Part shown: positions 25,184 through 33,284 of the stretch, in pieces | Numbering within the stretch: position 1 is the stretch's first letter | How the letters are laid out: each line of letters begins with the position of its first letter | Origin: Cellulomonas palmilytica | GTDB taxonomy: Bacteria; Actinomycetota; Actinomycetes; Actinomycetales; Cellulomonadaceae | Length of the DNA stretch: 64,000 bases | NCBI RefSeq assembly: GCF_021590045.1 | Contig: NZ_CP062221.1 | Location: 806,001 to 870,000, forward strand | Direction: 5' to 3' | Program-made: the position numbers and the translations under genes | Notes under the pieces: generated by a model | Told to the model about the DNA's origin: nothing | Databases searched by the model: none | Seen by the model: only the letters and a program-made list of their open reading frames with translations

Positions 25184-26821
25184 GTGACCGAGACCGACGT
25201 CGACCGGACGCCCGCGCCGGGCGTCGGGGTGCCCGACGACCCCGCGACAGACACGGCCGGCGCGCCGGGGCCGCGGGCGCCGGTGCAGGGTCGGGCCGGG
25301 GCGCGCCGCATGGACCGCCCGACGGTCTTCGCGGCGGCGCTGCTCGTCGCCGTCGGCGGCATCGTCTACGAGCTGATCCTCGGGACCGCCGCGTCGTACC
25401 TCGTGGGCGACTCGGTCGTCTCGTTCTCCGTGGCGACCGGCCTGTCGCTGTTCGGCATGGGCATCGGCTCGCTGCTCGCGCCGCGCCTGCCCGGACCGTC
25501 GGGCATCGCGTTCGTGCGCAACGAGCTCGCGCTCGGGCTGCTCGGCGGCTCGTCGGTGCTCGTCCTGTTCTGGGCGTACGGGCAGACCGAGCTGTACTGG
25601 CCCGTGTTCGTGCTGCTCGCCGTGGCGATCGGCATCGGCATCGGCATCGAGATCCCGCTGCTCGTCGCGCTGCTCAAGGAGCACGGGCGCGACGAGTCCG
25701 TGGGCCTGCTGTCCAAGGTGCTCGCGCTCGACTACCTCGGTGCGCTGCTCGCGTCGCTGCTGTTCCCGTTCCTGCTGCTGCCCGTGCTCGGGCTCGTGCG
25801 CACCGCGCTCGCGGTCGCGATCCTCAACGTCGCGGTCGCGCTGTTCATGCTCGCGCGCATGGGCCACCAGCCGCGCTGGACGTGGACCACGGGCGGCGCG
25901 CTCGTCGTGCTGCTCGCGGTGTTCGCCGTCTCGTCGGGCCTCGAGGCCGCGCTGTCCACGCGCCTGTACCAGGACCCCGTGGTCACGGCGACCGCCTCGC
26001 GGTACCAGAAGCTCGTCGTGACGGACTACCAGGGCGACGTGCGGCTGTACCTCAACGACCAGCTGCAGTTCTCGTCCGTCGACGAGGCGCGATACCACGA
26101 GACGCTCGCGCACTCCGCGCTCACCTCGGTGCGCGCGCCCGCGTCCGTCGCGATCCTCGGCGGCGGGGACGGCCTGCTCGCGCGCGAGGTGCTGCGCTAC
26201 CCGACGGTCCGCGAGGTCGTCGTCGTCGACCTCGACCCTGCCGTCACGGAGCTCGCGCGCGGCAACCGGCTCCTGCGCGACCTCAACGAGGGGTCGCTCG
26301 GCGACGAGCGCGTGCGCGTCGTCAACGCCGACGCGTTCGGCTGGGTGCGGGACACCGCCGCGACGTTCGACGCGGTTCTCGTCGACCTCGTCGACCCGTC
26401 CGACGAGCGCGTCGCCAAGCTCTACTCGACCGAGTTCTACTCCTCGGTCGTCGCGCACCTGCGGCCCGGTGGCGTGCTGGCCACGCAGGCGACCTCGTCG
26501 TACTTCACGCCGCGTGCGTACTGGCAGGTGGTCGCGACGCTGCGCGAGGGTGGCGGGCCGGGGCGGACCGTCGTGCCGCTCAGCGTGAACGTGCCGTCGT
26601 TCGGCGAGTGGGGCTTCGCGCTCTCGCTCCCCGGCGCCGGCGACTCGTTCCTCACCGCGGCCCCGCTGCCCGACGGCCTGCGCTTCCACGACCAGCGCTC
26701 CCTCGCCGACACCGCCCGCCTCCCCGGCGACCTGACGCCGACCGACATGCCGCCGTCGACCCTGCTCGCACCGGTGATCTACCGCACCTACCAGCAGGAC
26801 ATGCGCCACTGGCGCTACTGA
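25184..26821 (+). CDS. speE: Membrane-fused polyamine aminopropyltransferase
   Basis: A 545-residue protein with about seven hydrophobic helices in residues 45-255, then a spermidine-synthase domain. The domain shows 'SVDEARYHETLAHSAL', the AdoMet-binding 'VAILGGGDGLLAREVL', the acidic 'VVVVDLDPAVTELAR', and 'VLVDLVDPSDERVAKLYS'. It transfers an aminopropyl group from decarboxylated AdoMet to an amine. The membrane-fused type differs from soluble SpeE, and its acceptor may be a membrane or secreted substrate. The GTG start is 8 bp after the DUF350 stop. It ends before a 15-bp hairpin. Confidence 0.88.
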   Translation: MTETDVDRTPAPGVGVPDDPATDTAGAPGPRAPVQGRAGARRMDRPTVFAAALLVAVGGIVYELILGTAASYLVGDSVVSFSVATGLSLFGMGIGSLLAPRLPGPSGIAFVRNELALGLLGGSSVLVLFWAYGQTELYWPVFVLLAVAIGIGIGIEIPLLVALLKEHGRDESVGLLSKVLALDYLGALLASLLFPFLLLPVLGLVRTALAVAILNVAVALFMLARMGHQPRWTWTTGGALVVLLAVFAVSSGLEAALSTRLYQDPVVTATASRYQKLVVTDYQGDVRLYLNDQLQFSSVDEARYHETLAHSALTSVRAPASVAILGGGDGLLAREVLRYPTVREVVVVDLDPAVTELARGNRLLRDLNEGSLGDERVRVVNADAFGWVRDTAATFDAVLVDLVDPSDERVAKLYSTEFYSSVVAHLRPGGVLATQATSSYFTPRAYWQVVATLREGGGPGRTVVPLSVNVPSFGEWGFALSLPGAGDSFLTAAPLPDGLRFHDQRSLADTARLPGDLTPTDMPPSTLLAPVIYRTYQQDMRHWRY

Positions 26822-26862
26822 CCCCGGCCTCACCGATCGCGCCTCTCCGGGTGGGTCGCGAG

Positions 26863-26906
26863 TCTGTCGGTGGGTCGCGCAGTCATCCGCACGACCCACC
26901 GACAGA
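26863..26906 (+). terminator. Hairpin terminator of the polyamine operon
   Basis: A perfect 15-bp stem (TCTGTCGGTGGGTCG at 26863-26877, complement at 26892-26906) with a 14-nt loop, 42 bp after the speE stop. No U-tract. Confidence 0.6.
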
Positions 26907-26995
26907 CCCGCGCCGTAACCGCTGACTCGCGACGAATGGCCGGCTCGGTGGAGGGGGCGGTAGCCAGGGTGGGGGTGAACCGCCACAATCGCGGC

Positions 26996-27790
26996 ATGCA
27001 GCGGGGCGGGGGGAACGGCGGCGCGCCGGGCGCGCGGGCGCAGGTGTCGAGGGCCGTGCGGGGGTGGTGCGCCGTCGGCGGGGGAGTGCTCGTCGCGCTC
27101 GGGTGCGTGGCGGTGTTCGTGTCCGACAACGGCGCCGGGACCGCGGCGGTGCTCGCGGCCGGGGCCGCCCTCGTGCTCGTCGCGGTGCTCGCGGAGCGGA
27201 TCACCGCGGTCGAGGCCGGGGGTGTGAAGGTCGAGCTCGGCCAGGCGGTCGCGCGCAAGCTCGACGAGGCCGCGCGGGCGGACGAGGACGGCGACCACGT
27301 CCGGGCCGCGGAGCTGCGTGACGAGGCCCGCGAGCTCATCGAGCTGAACTCCGCGGAGGCCGCGCGGTTCGCCGTGACGCGGCGGTCGTCGCCGGGGTGG
27401 CGGCGGTCCGTGGAGCAGGAGCTGCAGGTCAGGTCGTGGGCGGAGGCGGCGCACCGCACGCACCCGACGCGCGAGCTGCTGGAGCAGGTGTACGACGAGG
27501 GCTCGGAGGCGAACCGCGTGATGGCGCTCGCGATGATGAGCGGGCACCCTCCGGCCGCGAGCCACGAGGTCGCGGAGCGGGCGATCACCGAGCCGGTCTC
27601 GGCGTTCGAGCAGTACCACGGGCTCGTCGTCGCGCACCTGCTCGCGCTGCACGAGCCGGCGTCCCCGGCGACGCGCCACCTGCGGGAGGTCGTGGCCGGC
27701 GCGCTCGACTCGGGGAGCCTCGGGCACGCGGGCACGGACCGGGTCGCGCTGGCGCGCCGGGTGCTGGAGCTGGTGCCGGTGGACCACTGA
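26996..27790 (+). CDS. Hypothetical membrane protein with helical cytosolic domain
   Basis: A 264-residue protein that I cannot assign to a family. Two hydrophobic helices (about 22-42 and 48-66) form an N-terminal hairpin. They are followed by 'GVKVELGQAVARKLDEAARA', a charged coiled-coil-like stretch (about 80-120), and a helical repeat-like domain to the C-terminus ('SEANRVMALAMMSGHPPAAS'). The ATG at 26996 has CACAAT 6 nt upstream and no Shine-Dalgarno, so it is probably leaderless. It has its own promoter after the polyamine terminator. Confidence 0.68.
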   Translation: MQRGGGNGGAPGARAQVSRAVRGWCAVGGGVLVALGCVAVFVSDNGAGTAAVLAAGAALVLVAVLAERITAVEAGGVKVELGQAVARKLDEAARADEDGDHVRAAELRDEARELIELNSAEAARFAVTRRSSPGWRRSVEQELQVRSWAEAAHRTHPTRELLEQVYDEGSEANRVMALAMMSGHPPAASHEVAERAITEPVSAFEQYHGLVVAHLLALHEPASPATRHLREVVAGALDSGSLGHAGTDRVALARRVLELVPVDH

Positions 27791-27801
27791 GCGTCCGCAT
27801 C

Positions 27802-27822
27802 TTGTCGACATGTTGTCGGCAA
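27802..27822. promoter_or_regulatory. Palindromic operator 1 of the ABC-tetR operon
   Basis: TTGTCGACA-N3-TGTCGGCAA, an imperfect palindrome of two 9-bp arms. It matches operator 2, 40 bp downstream, and overlaps the -35 hexamer. Proposed binding site of the TetR protein encoded at 29706. Confidence 0.6.
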
Positions 27823-27841
27823 GATCGTGGCCGAGTTATGG
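27813..27841 (+). promoter_or_regulatory. Promoter of the ABC exporter-tetR operon
   Basis: TTGTCG (27813-27818) and TTATGG (27836-27841) with 17-bp spacing, placed between two palindromic operators, so a bound repressor would block both hexamers. Confidence 0.5.
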
Positions 27842-27862
27842 TTGCCGACATGGTGTCGACAA
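27842..27862. promoter_or_regulatory. Palindromic operator 2 of the ABC-tetR operon
   Basis: TTGCCGACA-N3-TGTCGACAA, the reverse-orientation twin of operator 1. It follows the -10 directly and would cover the transcription start. Confidence 0.6.
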
Positions 27863-27877
27863 CAGAGGTGGTGCGCG

Positions 27878-28999
27878 GTGTTCCTCGCGTGGCGTGAGCT
27901 GACGTTCGCCCGGGGGCGCTTCGCGCTCATGGGCTCGGTCGTGGCGCTCATCGGCGTCCTGATGGTCCTGCTGTCCGGCCTGTCCGTCGGGCTCGTCAAC
28001 GACGGCGTCTCCGGGCTCAAGCGGATGCCCGTCGACGCGTTCGCGTTCGAGGAGGACGTCGACCATTCCGCCGCGTTCGCGCGCTCGGCCGTGGACGTGA
28101 CCGCGGTCGACGAGTGGGCGACGGTCGACGGCGTGAAGGACGCCGCTCCCTTCGGCAACGTGCTCGTCAACACGCGCACCGACTCCGGCGTCGACCTCGA
28201 CCTCGCGCTGTTCGGCGTCCAGCCCGGCACCTGGATCGCCCCCTCGTCGGCCACGGGCGAGGACCTCGCCGGCCCCGGCGAGGTCGTGCTCGCAGGCGAC
28301 GTGCGTGACATGGGCGTCGACGTCGGCGACGTCGTCGTCATCGACCAGATCGGCACCGAGCTCACCGTCGTCGGGTTCCTCGACGGGCAGCACACGTTCG
28401 GCCACGTCGACATCGGCTACGTCGACCTGTCCACCTGGCAGGAGGTCCACGGCGGGGTACGCCCCGGCGAGGAGGCCCCCGCGTGGGTGTACGAGCAGGT
28501 CACCGCCGTCGCGCTGCGCGGCGACGGGATCGACCTCGCCGCCGGCGACGCCGCGATCGACACGACGAGCATGACGCTCGACGAGTCCTTCGGCGCCTCG
28601 CCCGGCTACACCGCCGAGACCGCCACGCTGCAGCTCATCCAGGTGTTCCTCTACGCGATCTCCGCGCTCGTCGTCGGCGCGTTCTTCCTCGTCGTGACCA
28701 TCCAGCGCAAGCACGAGCTCGCGGTGCTGCGCGCCATGGGCGCGAGCTCGCGGTTCCTGCTGCGCGACAGCCTCACGCAGTCCGCGATCCTCCTGGTGAC
28801 GTCCACCGCCATCGGTGTCGGGATCGGCCTGCTGCTCGGCAGCGGGCTGTCCGCGACCGAGATGCCGTTCGCGCTCGAGGCCGCGCCCGTCGCCGGGGCC
28901 GCCGTGCTCCTCGTCGTGCTCGGCATGATCGGCGCCGCCGTCGCCGTCACCCGCATCACCCGCGTCGACCCCCTCACCGCCCTCGGAGGCAACCGATGA
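27878..28999 (+). CDS. ABC transporter permease, FtsX/MacB type
   Basis: A 373-residue permease from the GTG at 27878 (AGAGG upstream). It has one N-terminal membrane helix (about 15-38), a large extracytoplasmic domain (about 45-240) and three C-terminal helices with the FtsX core ('HELAVLRAMGASSRFLLRDS', 'VAVTRITRVDPLTALGG'). This is the DevC/MacB-like half of an exporter; such systems move lipids, peptides or drugs, or transmit force across the membrane. The stop overlaps the ATPase start. The tetR gene in the same operon suggests inducible efflux. Confidence 0.88.
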   Translation: MFLAWRELTFARGRFALMGSVVALIGVLMVLLSGLSVGLVNDGVSGLKRMPVDAFAFEEDVDHSAAFARSAVDVTAVDEWATVDGVKDAAPFGNVLVNTRTDSGVDLDLALFGVQPGTWIAPSSATGEDLAGPGEVVLAGDVRDMGVDVGDVVVIDQIGTELTVVGFLDGQHTFGHVDIGYVDLSTWQEVHGGVRPGEEAPAWVYEQVTAVALRGDGIDLAAGDAAIDTTSMTLDESFGASPGYTAETATLQLIQVFLYAISALVVGAFFLVVTIQRKHELAVLRAMGASSRFLLRDSLTQSAILLVTSTAIGVGIGLLLGSGLSATEMPFALEAAPVAGAAVLLVVLGMIGAAVAVTRITRVDPLTALGGNR

Positions 29000-29685
29000 C
29001 CGCCGCGACCGTGACCGCAGGCCTGAACCTCGCCGGTGTGACGCTCCTGCACGGCGACGGGGACGACACCGTCACCGCCCTCGACGACGTGTCGCTCACC
29101 GTCCAGCCCGGCGAGCTCCTCGCCGTCGTCGGACCGTCCGGTGCGGGCAAGTCGAGCCTGCTCGCCGTCGCGGGCGGACTCATCCGCCCCACGTCCGGCA
29201 CCGTGCACGTCGGCGACGCCGACCTGACCAACGCCTCGCAGCGTGACCTCGCGCGCCTGCGCCGCGCGCGCATCGGCTTCGTGTTCCAGTCCGGCAACCT
29301 GCTGCCCGCGCTCACCGCGCTCGACCAGCTCCGCCTGCCGCTGCAGCTCGGTCCCGTCGAGAACCCGCGCGACCCGCGCGAGCTGCTCGACGAGGTCGGC
29401 ATGTCCCACCGCGCCGACCGTCGCCCCGCGCACCTGTCGGGCGGCGAGCGTCAGCGCGTCGGGATCGCCCGTGCGCTCATGACCCGCCCGCAGCTGCTGC
29501 TCGTCGACGAGCCCACCGCGGCGCTCGACCGCGCACGCAGCCAGGAGGTCGTCGCGCTGCTCGCGCGCGAGTCCCACCAGCACGGCGTCGCGACCGTCAT
29601 GGTCACGCACGACCACGACGTGCTGCACCACTGTGACAGGGTGCTCCAGATGACCGACGGCCGGCTCGAGGAGCACGTCGGCTGA
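28996..29685 (+). CDS. ABC transporter ATP-binding protein, MacB/LolD type
   Basis: A 229-residue ATPase, ATGA-overlapped with the permease and preceded by CGGAGG. It has Walker A 'GPSGAGKSSLL', Q-loop 'FVFQSGNLLPAL', signature 'LSGGERQR', Walker B 'LLLVDEPTAALD' and H-loop 'VTHDHDVL'. It is the LolD-like subfamily that partners with FtsX-type permeases. All catalytic residues are present. Confidence 0.93.
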   Translation: MTAATVTAGLNLAGVTLLHGDGDDTVTALDDVSLTVQPGELLAVVGPSGAGKSSLLAVAGGLIRPTSGTVHVGDADLTNASQRDLARLRRARIGFVFQSGNLLPALTALDQLRLPLQLGPVENPRDPRELLDEVGMSHRADRRPAHLSGGERQRVGIARALMTRPQLLLVDEPTAALDRARSQEVVALLARESHQHGVATVMVTHDHDVLHHCDRVLQMTDGRLEEHVG

Positions 29686-29705
29686 CCTGACGCCGGGAGG
29701 GATCC

Positions 29706-30302
29706 GTGCCTCGCATCAACGCCGCGACCGTCGCGGAGCACCGCGCCCGCCAACGGCGCGCGGTGCTCGACGCCGCGCGTGACCTGCTCGCCGAGACCGG
29801 GCAGGCGCCGTCGCTCGCCGACGTCGGTGCGCGCGCGGGCCTCGCGCGGTCCAGCGTGTACGAGTACGCGCGCTCGCGCGACGACCTGCTCGCGGCCGTC
29901 GTCGCCGACGTGCTGCCGAGCTGGGCGCAGCGCATCCAGGACGCCATGGCGCAGGCACCGACACCCGGTGCGCGCGTCTGGGCGTACGTCGAGGCCAACG
30001 TCGCGTTCTTCGCCGGCGACGAGCAGCGCGTCGCGCGGGCGCTCGGCAGCGTCGTGGACCCCGCGGTGCTGTCCGGGCCCATGCAGGAGTTCCACGCCGC
30101 TCTCCAGGAGCCGCTGCGCGCGGCACTGCGCGAGCACGGCGAGCCCGACGCCGAGGCCGTCGCCGACCTCGTCGACGCGATGATCCTCAGCGCGACGAAG
30201 GCCGCCCGCGCCCGCCCGCAGCCGAGCGACGACACCGAGAAGGCCGTGATCCTCACTCCGCTGCGCCGGGTCCTCGGCCCGTACCTGGGCCTCGACGCCT
30301 GA
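29706..30302 (+). CDS. TetR-family transcriptional regulator
   Basis: A 198-residue regulator from the GTG at 29706 with GGGAGGG upstream. The N-terminal helix-turn-helix is 'PSLADVGARAGLARSSVYEY' followed by 'ARSRDDLLAAVV'. The rest is a helical ligand domain. It is the last gene of the exporter operon and very probably represses it through the palindromes at 27802 and 27842. The inducer is unknown. Confidence 0.88.
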   Translation: MPRINAATVAEHRARQRRAVLDAARDLLAETGQAPSLADVGARAGLARSSVYEYARSRDDLLAAVVADVLPSWAQRIQDAMAQAPTPGARVWAYVEANVAFFAGDEQRVARALGSVVDPAVLSGPMQEFHAALQEPLRAALREHGEPDAEAVADLVDAMILSATKAARARPQPSDDTEKAVILTPLRRVLGPYLGLDA

Positions 30303-30311
30303 GCCTCAGCG

Positions 30312-30354
30312 ACGACGAGGGCCCCAGCCGCACCTGCGACGGGACCCTCGTCGT
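30312..30354. terminator. Bidirectional hairpin terminator
   Basis: A 14-bp stem with one mismatch (ACGACGAGGG at 30312-30321 pairs with 30345-30354 and extends inward) between the convergent tetR and epimerase genes. Confidence 0.6.
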
Positions 30355-30361
30355 GCTCGGG

Positions 30362-31354
30362 TCAGTAGCCGGTGGTCTCGCGGGGGTGGTGGACGCACCA
30401 GGTGAGGGTCTCGCGGATGGCGGCGGGGACGTCGTCGGGCTCGATGCCGAGGACGGCGCAGACCGCCGGGTCGGAGACGGCGTCGCGGGCCTGGAAGCGC
30501 GCCGAGTCGGGCAGGTGGATTCCGTGCTCGACGCCCGCCGCGGTGGACTGCTCCTGGGCCGCCTCGTAGCCGGGGAGCATCACCTCGAGCGGCACGACGA
30601 CCGCGTCCTGCGGGTCCCGGCCGACGGCCGCGAGGCACATCTGCTGGAACTCCAGGTACGACAGGTCGTACCCGTTGATCGGGTAGCGCCCCTCGTGCTC
30701 GCCGTGCTCCATCGCCCCGACGGCGGCCTGCGCGACCTGCCGGACGGTGACCGACGACGTCGAGCCGCCGAGCACCGCTGCGGGCCCCGACTGGCCGGCG
30801 ACCATGTCGAGGAACATCTGCCACAGCGGACGCTGGTTCGGTACGGTGCCGAAGATGTACGGCAGGCGCAGCGTCATGACGTCCATCTCGCCCGCGCCTT
30901 CCAGGCAGGCGACCTCCTCCTGCATCAGGCGCGTGCGGGGGTAGCCGTTGCGCGTGCGGTAACCCAGGTCCGGCCACTCCTCGGCCCACTGCGCGGTGTA
31001 CGAGCCGTACAGCACGAACTTCTGCACGCCCGACTGCCGGGCGAGGCGCGCGACGCGCTGGGTGGGCAGCACGTTCGCCTCATAGAAGAACCGCGCCGCG
31101 GGCGCGGGCGGGACCGTGCGCTCGTCGGCGCCGATCGCGTAGAACACGGCGTGCTTGTCGGCGAGGAGCGCGAGCAGATCGGTATCCGTCATCGTCGTGA
31201 CGTCGCCGAACCGTGCCGTGGCGGCCTCGGGCAGGAACGACGAGTCCTCGACGGGCAGCGACAGCGTGGTGACCTCGTAGCCGCGCTCGAGCAGCAGGTT
31301 CGTGGTGTGGAAGCCCAGGAGGCCCGTGCCTCCCAGGACGAGGACCTCGGTCAT
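30362..31354 (-). CDS. NAD-dependent epimerase/dehydratase family protein
   Basis: A 330-residue extended SDR from the ATG at 31354 (GGAGG upstream). 'VLVLGGTGLLGFHTTNLLL' is the dinucleotide fingerprint. 'VQKFVLYGSYTAQW' stands at the catalytic Ser position, and 'GYRTRNGYPRTRLMQEEVAC' replaces the usual YxxxK: a Tyr is present but the +4 residue is Arg, so the classical catalytic pair may be altered. The fold is clear. The substrate, a nucleotide sugar or related alcohol, is unknown. Confidence 0.82.
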   Translation of the reverse strand: MTEVLVLGGTGLLGFHTTNLLLERGYEVTTLSLPVEDSSFLPEAATARFGDVTTMTDTDLLALLADKHAVFYAIGADERTVPPAPAARFFYEANVLPTQRVARLARQSGVQKFVLYGSYTAQWAEEWPDLGYRTRNGYPRTRLMQEEVACLEGAGEMDVMTLRLPYIFGTVPNQRPLWQMFLDMVAGQSGPAAVLGGSTSSVTVRQVAQAAVGAMEHGEHEGRYPINGYDLSYLEFQQMCLAAVGRDPQDAVVVPLEVMLPGYEAAQEQSTAAGVEHGIHLPDSARFQARDAVSDPAVCAVLGIEPDDVPAAIRETLTWCVHHPRETTGY

Positions 31355-31562
31355 GTCAGCCTCCGTCGTCGGATCCGGTGCTTGCGACGCTAGGTCCGCC
31401 GACGCCACTCCCGGAGGGCTCAAGGTCCCGGGGTGCTGGCACGTCGTCGCAGGTCACCAGACGTTTCCGTCGTTCGGGTGGTGGTCCGACGAGGTTTCCG
31501 GGCGGCTTCGTCGGGAATGCCCGCCTGGTGGGCGTGGCCTTCCGGCCCGTGCGTCGCCCGCC

Positions 31563-31568
31563 TAGCGT
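31563..31568 (+). promoter_or_regulatory. -10 element (TAGCGT) of the rhodanese gene
   Basis: TAGCGT followed by CGAGGC. The same 12 bp (TAGCGTCGAGGC) stand before the 12-codon ORF at 58269. Confidence 0.4.
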
Positions 31569-31600
31569 CGAGGCGTCAGCCGACCGCCCGAGGAGGACCC

Positions 31601-32491
31601 ATGCCCGCACTGCCGCCCCTGGTCAGCCCCGAGGACCTGCGCGCCGCCCTGGACGGGCCGGGCGGGGTGCTCGTGCTCGACGCGTCCACGGCGCTCGCGC
31701 AGGGCGGCGAGGGCGACCCGTACACCGCGGAGCCGCTGCGCGCGCAGTACCTCGACGCGCACGTGCCGGGTGCGGCGTTCGTCGACGTGAAGAGCGAGCT
31801 GTCCGACCCGGACGGGCCGTTCCTGTTCACGCTCCCGTCCGCCGACGCGCTCGCCGCGGCGTTCGCGGCCGTCGGCGTCGGGGACGACACGCACGTCGTC
31901 GTCTACGACAACGGCGGCAACGCGTGGGCGACGCGCGTGTGGTGGCTGCTGCGCTGGCTCGGGCACGACGCGGTGTCCGTGCTCGACGGTGGCCTCGGCG
32001 CCTGGCAGGCCGCGGGCTTCCCGACCGCCTCGGGCGCGTCCGACGACGAGGCTGCGCGGGCCTCGGGCGCCACACTGACTCCGCGCGAGCGGCCCGAGCT
32101 GCTCGCCACTCTCCCGCGGGTGGAGAGCATCTCGTCGGGCGACGCGACCGGGCTGCTCGTCAACGCGCTCGACCCCGCGACGTTCCGCGGCGAGCAGGAG
32201 GTCAGCCCCTACCCGCGGCGCGGCCGCATCCCCGGCAGCGTCAACGTCCCGCTGTTCGCGCTGCTCGACCCGGCCACCGGCCGGTTCCTGCCCGTCGACG
32301 AGCTGCGCGCGCTGCTCGAGGACGCCGGCGTGCTGCAGGCCGAGGGGGCGGTCACGTACTGCGGCGGCGGGATCGCCGCGACCATGCCCGCGTTCGCGGC
32401 GTTCGTCGTGGACGGCACCGAGGTCGCCGTCTACGACGGCTCCCTGTCGGAGTGGACGTCCGACGACCGCCGCCCCGTCACGCTGGGCTGA
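31601..32491 (+). CDS. Sulfurtransferase (two-domain rhodanese)
   Basis: A 296-residue protein with AGGAGG before its ATG. It has an inactive N-terminal rhodanese repeat ('LVLDASTALAQGG', 'VVVYDNGGNAWATRVWWLL') and an active C-terminal one ('GRIPGSVNVPLFALLD', catalytic Cys in 'VTYCGGGIAAT'). It moves sulfane sulfur from thiosulfate or mercaptopyruvate to cyanide or thiols. The active-site loop CGGGI resembles the SseA-like group, but its small residues leave the donor undecided. Confidence 0.92.
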   Translation: MPALPPLVSPEDLRAALDGPGGVLVLDASTALAQGGEGDPYTAEPLRAQYLDAHVPGAAFVDVKSELSDPDGPFLFTLPSADALAAAFAAVGVGDDTHVVVYDNGGNAWATRVWWLLRWLGHDAVSVLDGGLGAWQAAGFPTASGASDDEAARASGATLTPRERPELLATLPRVESISSGDATGLLVNALDPATFRGEQEVSPYPRRGRIPGSVNVPLFALLDPATGRFLPVDELRALLEDAGVLQAEGAVTYCGGGIAATMPAFAAFVVDGTEVAVYDGSLSEWTSDDRRPVTLG

Positions 32492-32564
32492 CGCTCGCCG
32501 CGAGGCACGTCCCCGGGCACGTCGCCTCATGACGTCCGGTCCTCGGTGCCGCGACACTGGCACG

Positions 32565-33284
32565 GTGGAGAGCCGAACATCCGTGCCGCCGACGCGCCGC
32601 GCCCTCGTCGTGGACGACGAGGAGCCGCTCGCGCGGCTCGTCGCGGGATACCTCGAGAAGGACGGGTTCGAGGTGCGCGTCGAGCTCGACGGGCCGGGCG
32701 CCGTCCGGGCCGCCCGCGAGCGCGAGCCCGACGTCGTGGTGCTCGACCTCGGGCTGCCCGGGCTCGACGGCGTCGAGGTGTGCCGCCAGATCCGCACGTT
32801 CTCCGACGCGTACGTCGTGATGCTCACCGCGCGCGCCGACGAGGTCGACACGCTCGTCGGGCTGTCCGTGGGGGCCGACGACTACGTGACCAAGCCGTTC
32901 CGCCCCCGCGAACTCATGGCGCGGGTCGCCGCGCTGATGCGCCGCCCGCGCCGCGTGCGCGACGACTCGGCAACGGCGTCCGCGCTGACGGTGGGGGCGC
33001 TGCGCATCGACACGGTCGGCCGTGAGGTGTGGCTCGACGGTCGGGAGGTCGCGCTCACCCGCACCGAGTTCGACCTGCTCGCGGCGCTCGCGAGCGCACC
33101 GCAGCGCGCGTTCTCCCGGCGTGCGCTCATCGCCGCGGTGTGGGGCGACGAGTGGGTGGGCGACGAGCACCTCGTCGACGTGCACCTGCTGCACGTGCGC
33201 CGCAAGCTCGGCGACAGCGCGAGCGAGCAGCGCTACGTCCGCACCGTGCGGGGCGTCGGGTACCGCATGGGTACGGGCGGATGA
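32565..33284 (+). CDS. OmpR-family response regulator
   Basis: A 239-residue regulator. The GTG at 32565 has GACACT 6 nt upstream, a leaderless arrangement. The receiver domain has the acidic pocket 'VVDDEE', phospho-Asp in 'VVVLDLGLPG', Thr in 'VVMLTARADE' and Lys in 'DDYVTKPF'. The C-terminal winged helix includes 'VALTRTEFDLLAALAS' and ends 'VRTVRGVGYRMG'. It overlaps the kinase gene (ATGA). CTTCATCG repeats upstream of the two genes downstream are candidate targets. Confidence 0.93.
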   Translation: MESRTSVPPTRRALVVDDEEPLARLVAGYLEKDGFEVRVELDGPGAVRAAREREPDVVVLDLGLPGLDGVEVCRQIRTFSDAYVVMLTARADEVDTLVGLSVGADDYVTKPFRPRELMARVAALMRRPRRVRDDSATASALTVGALRIDTVGREVWLDGREVALTRTEFDLLAALASAPQRAFSRRALIAAVWGDEWVGDEHLVDVHLLHVRRKLGDSASEQRYVRTVRGVGYRMGTGG

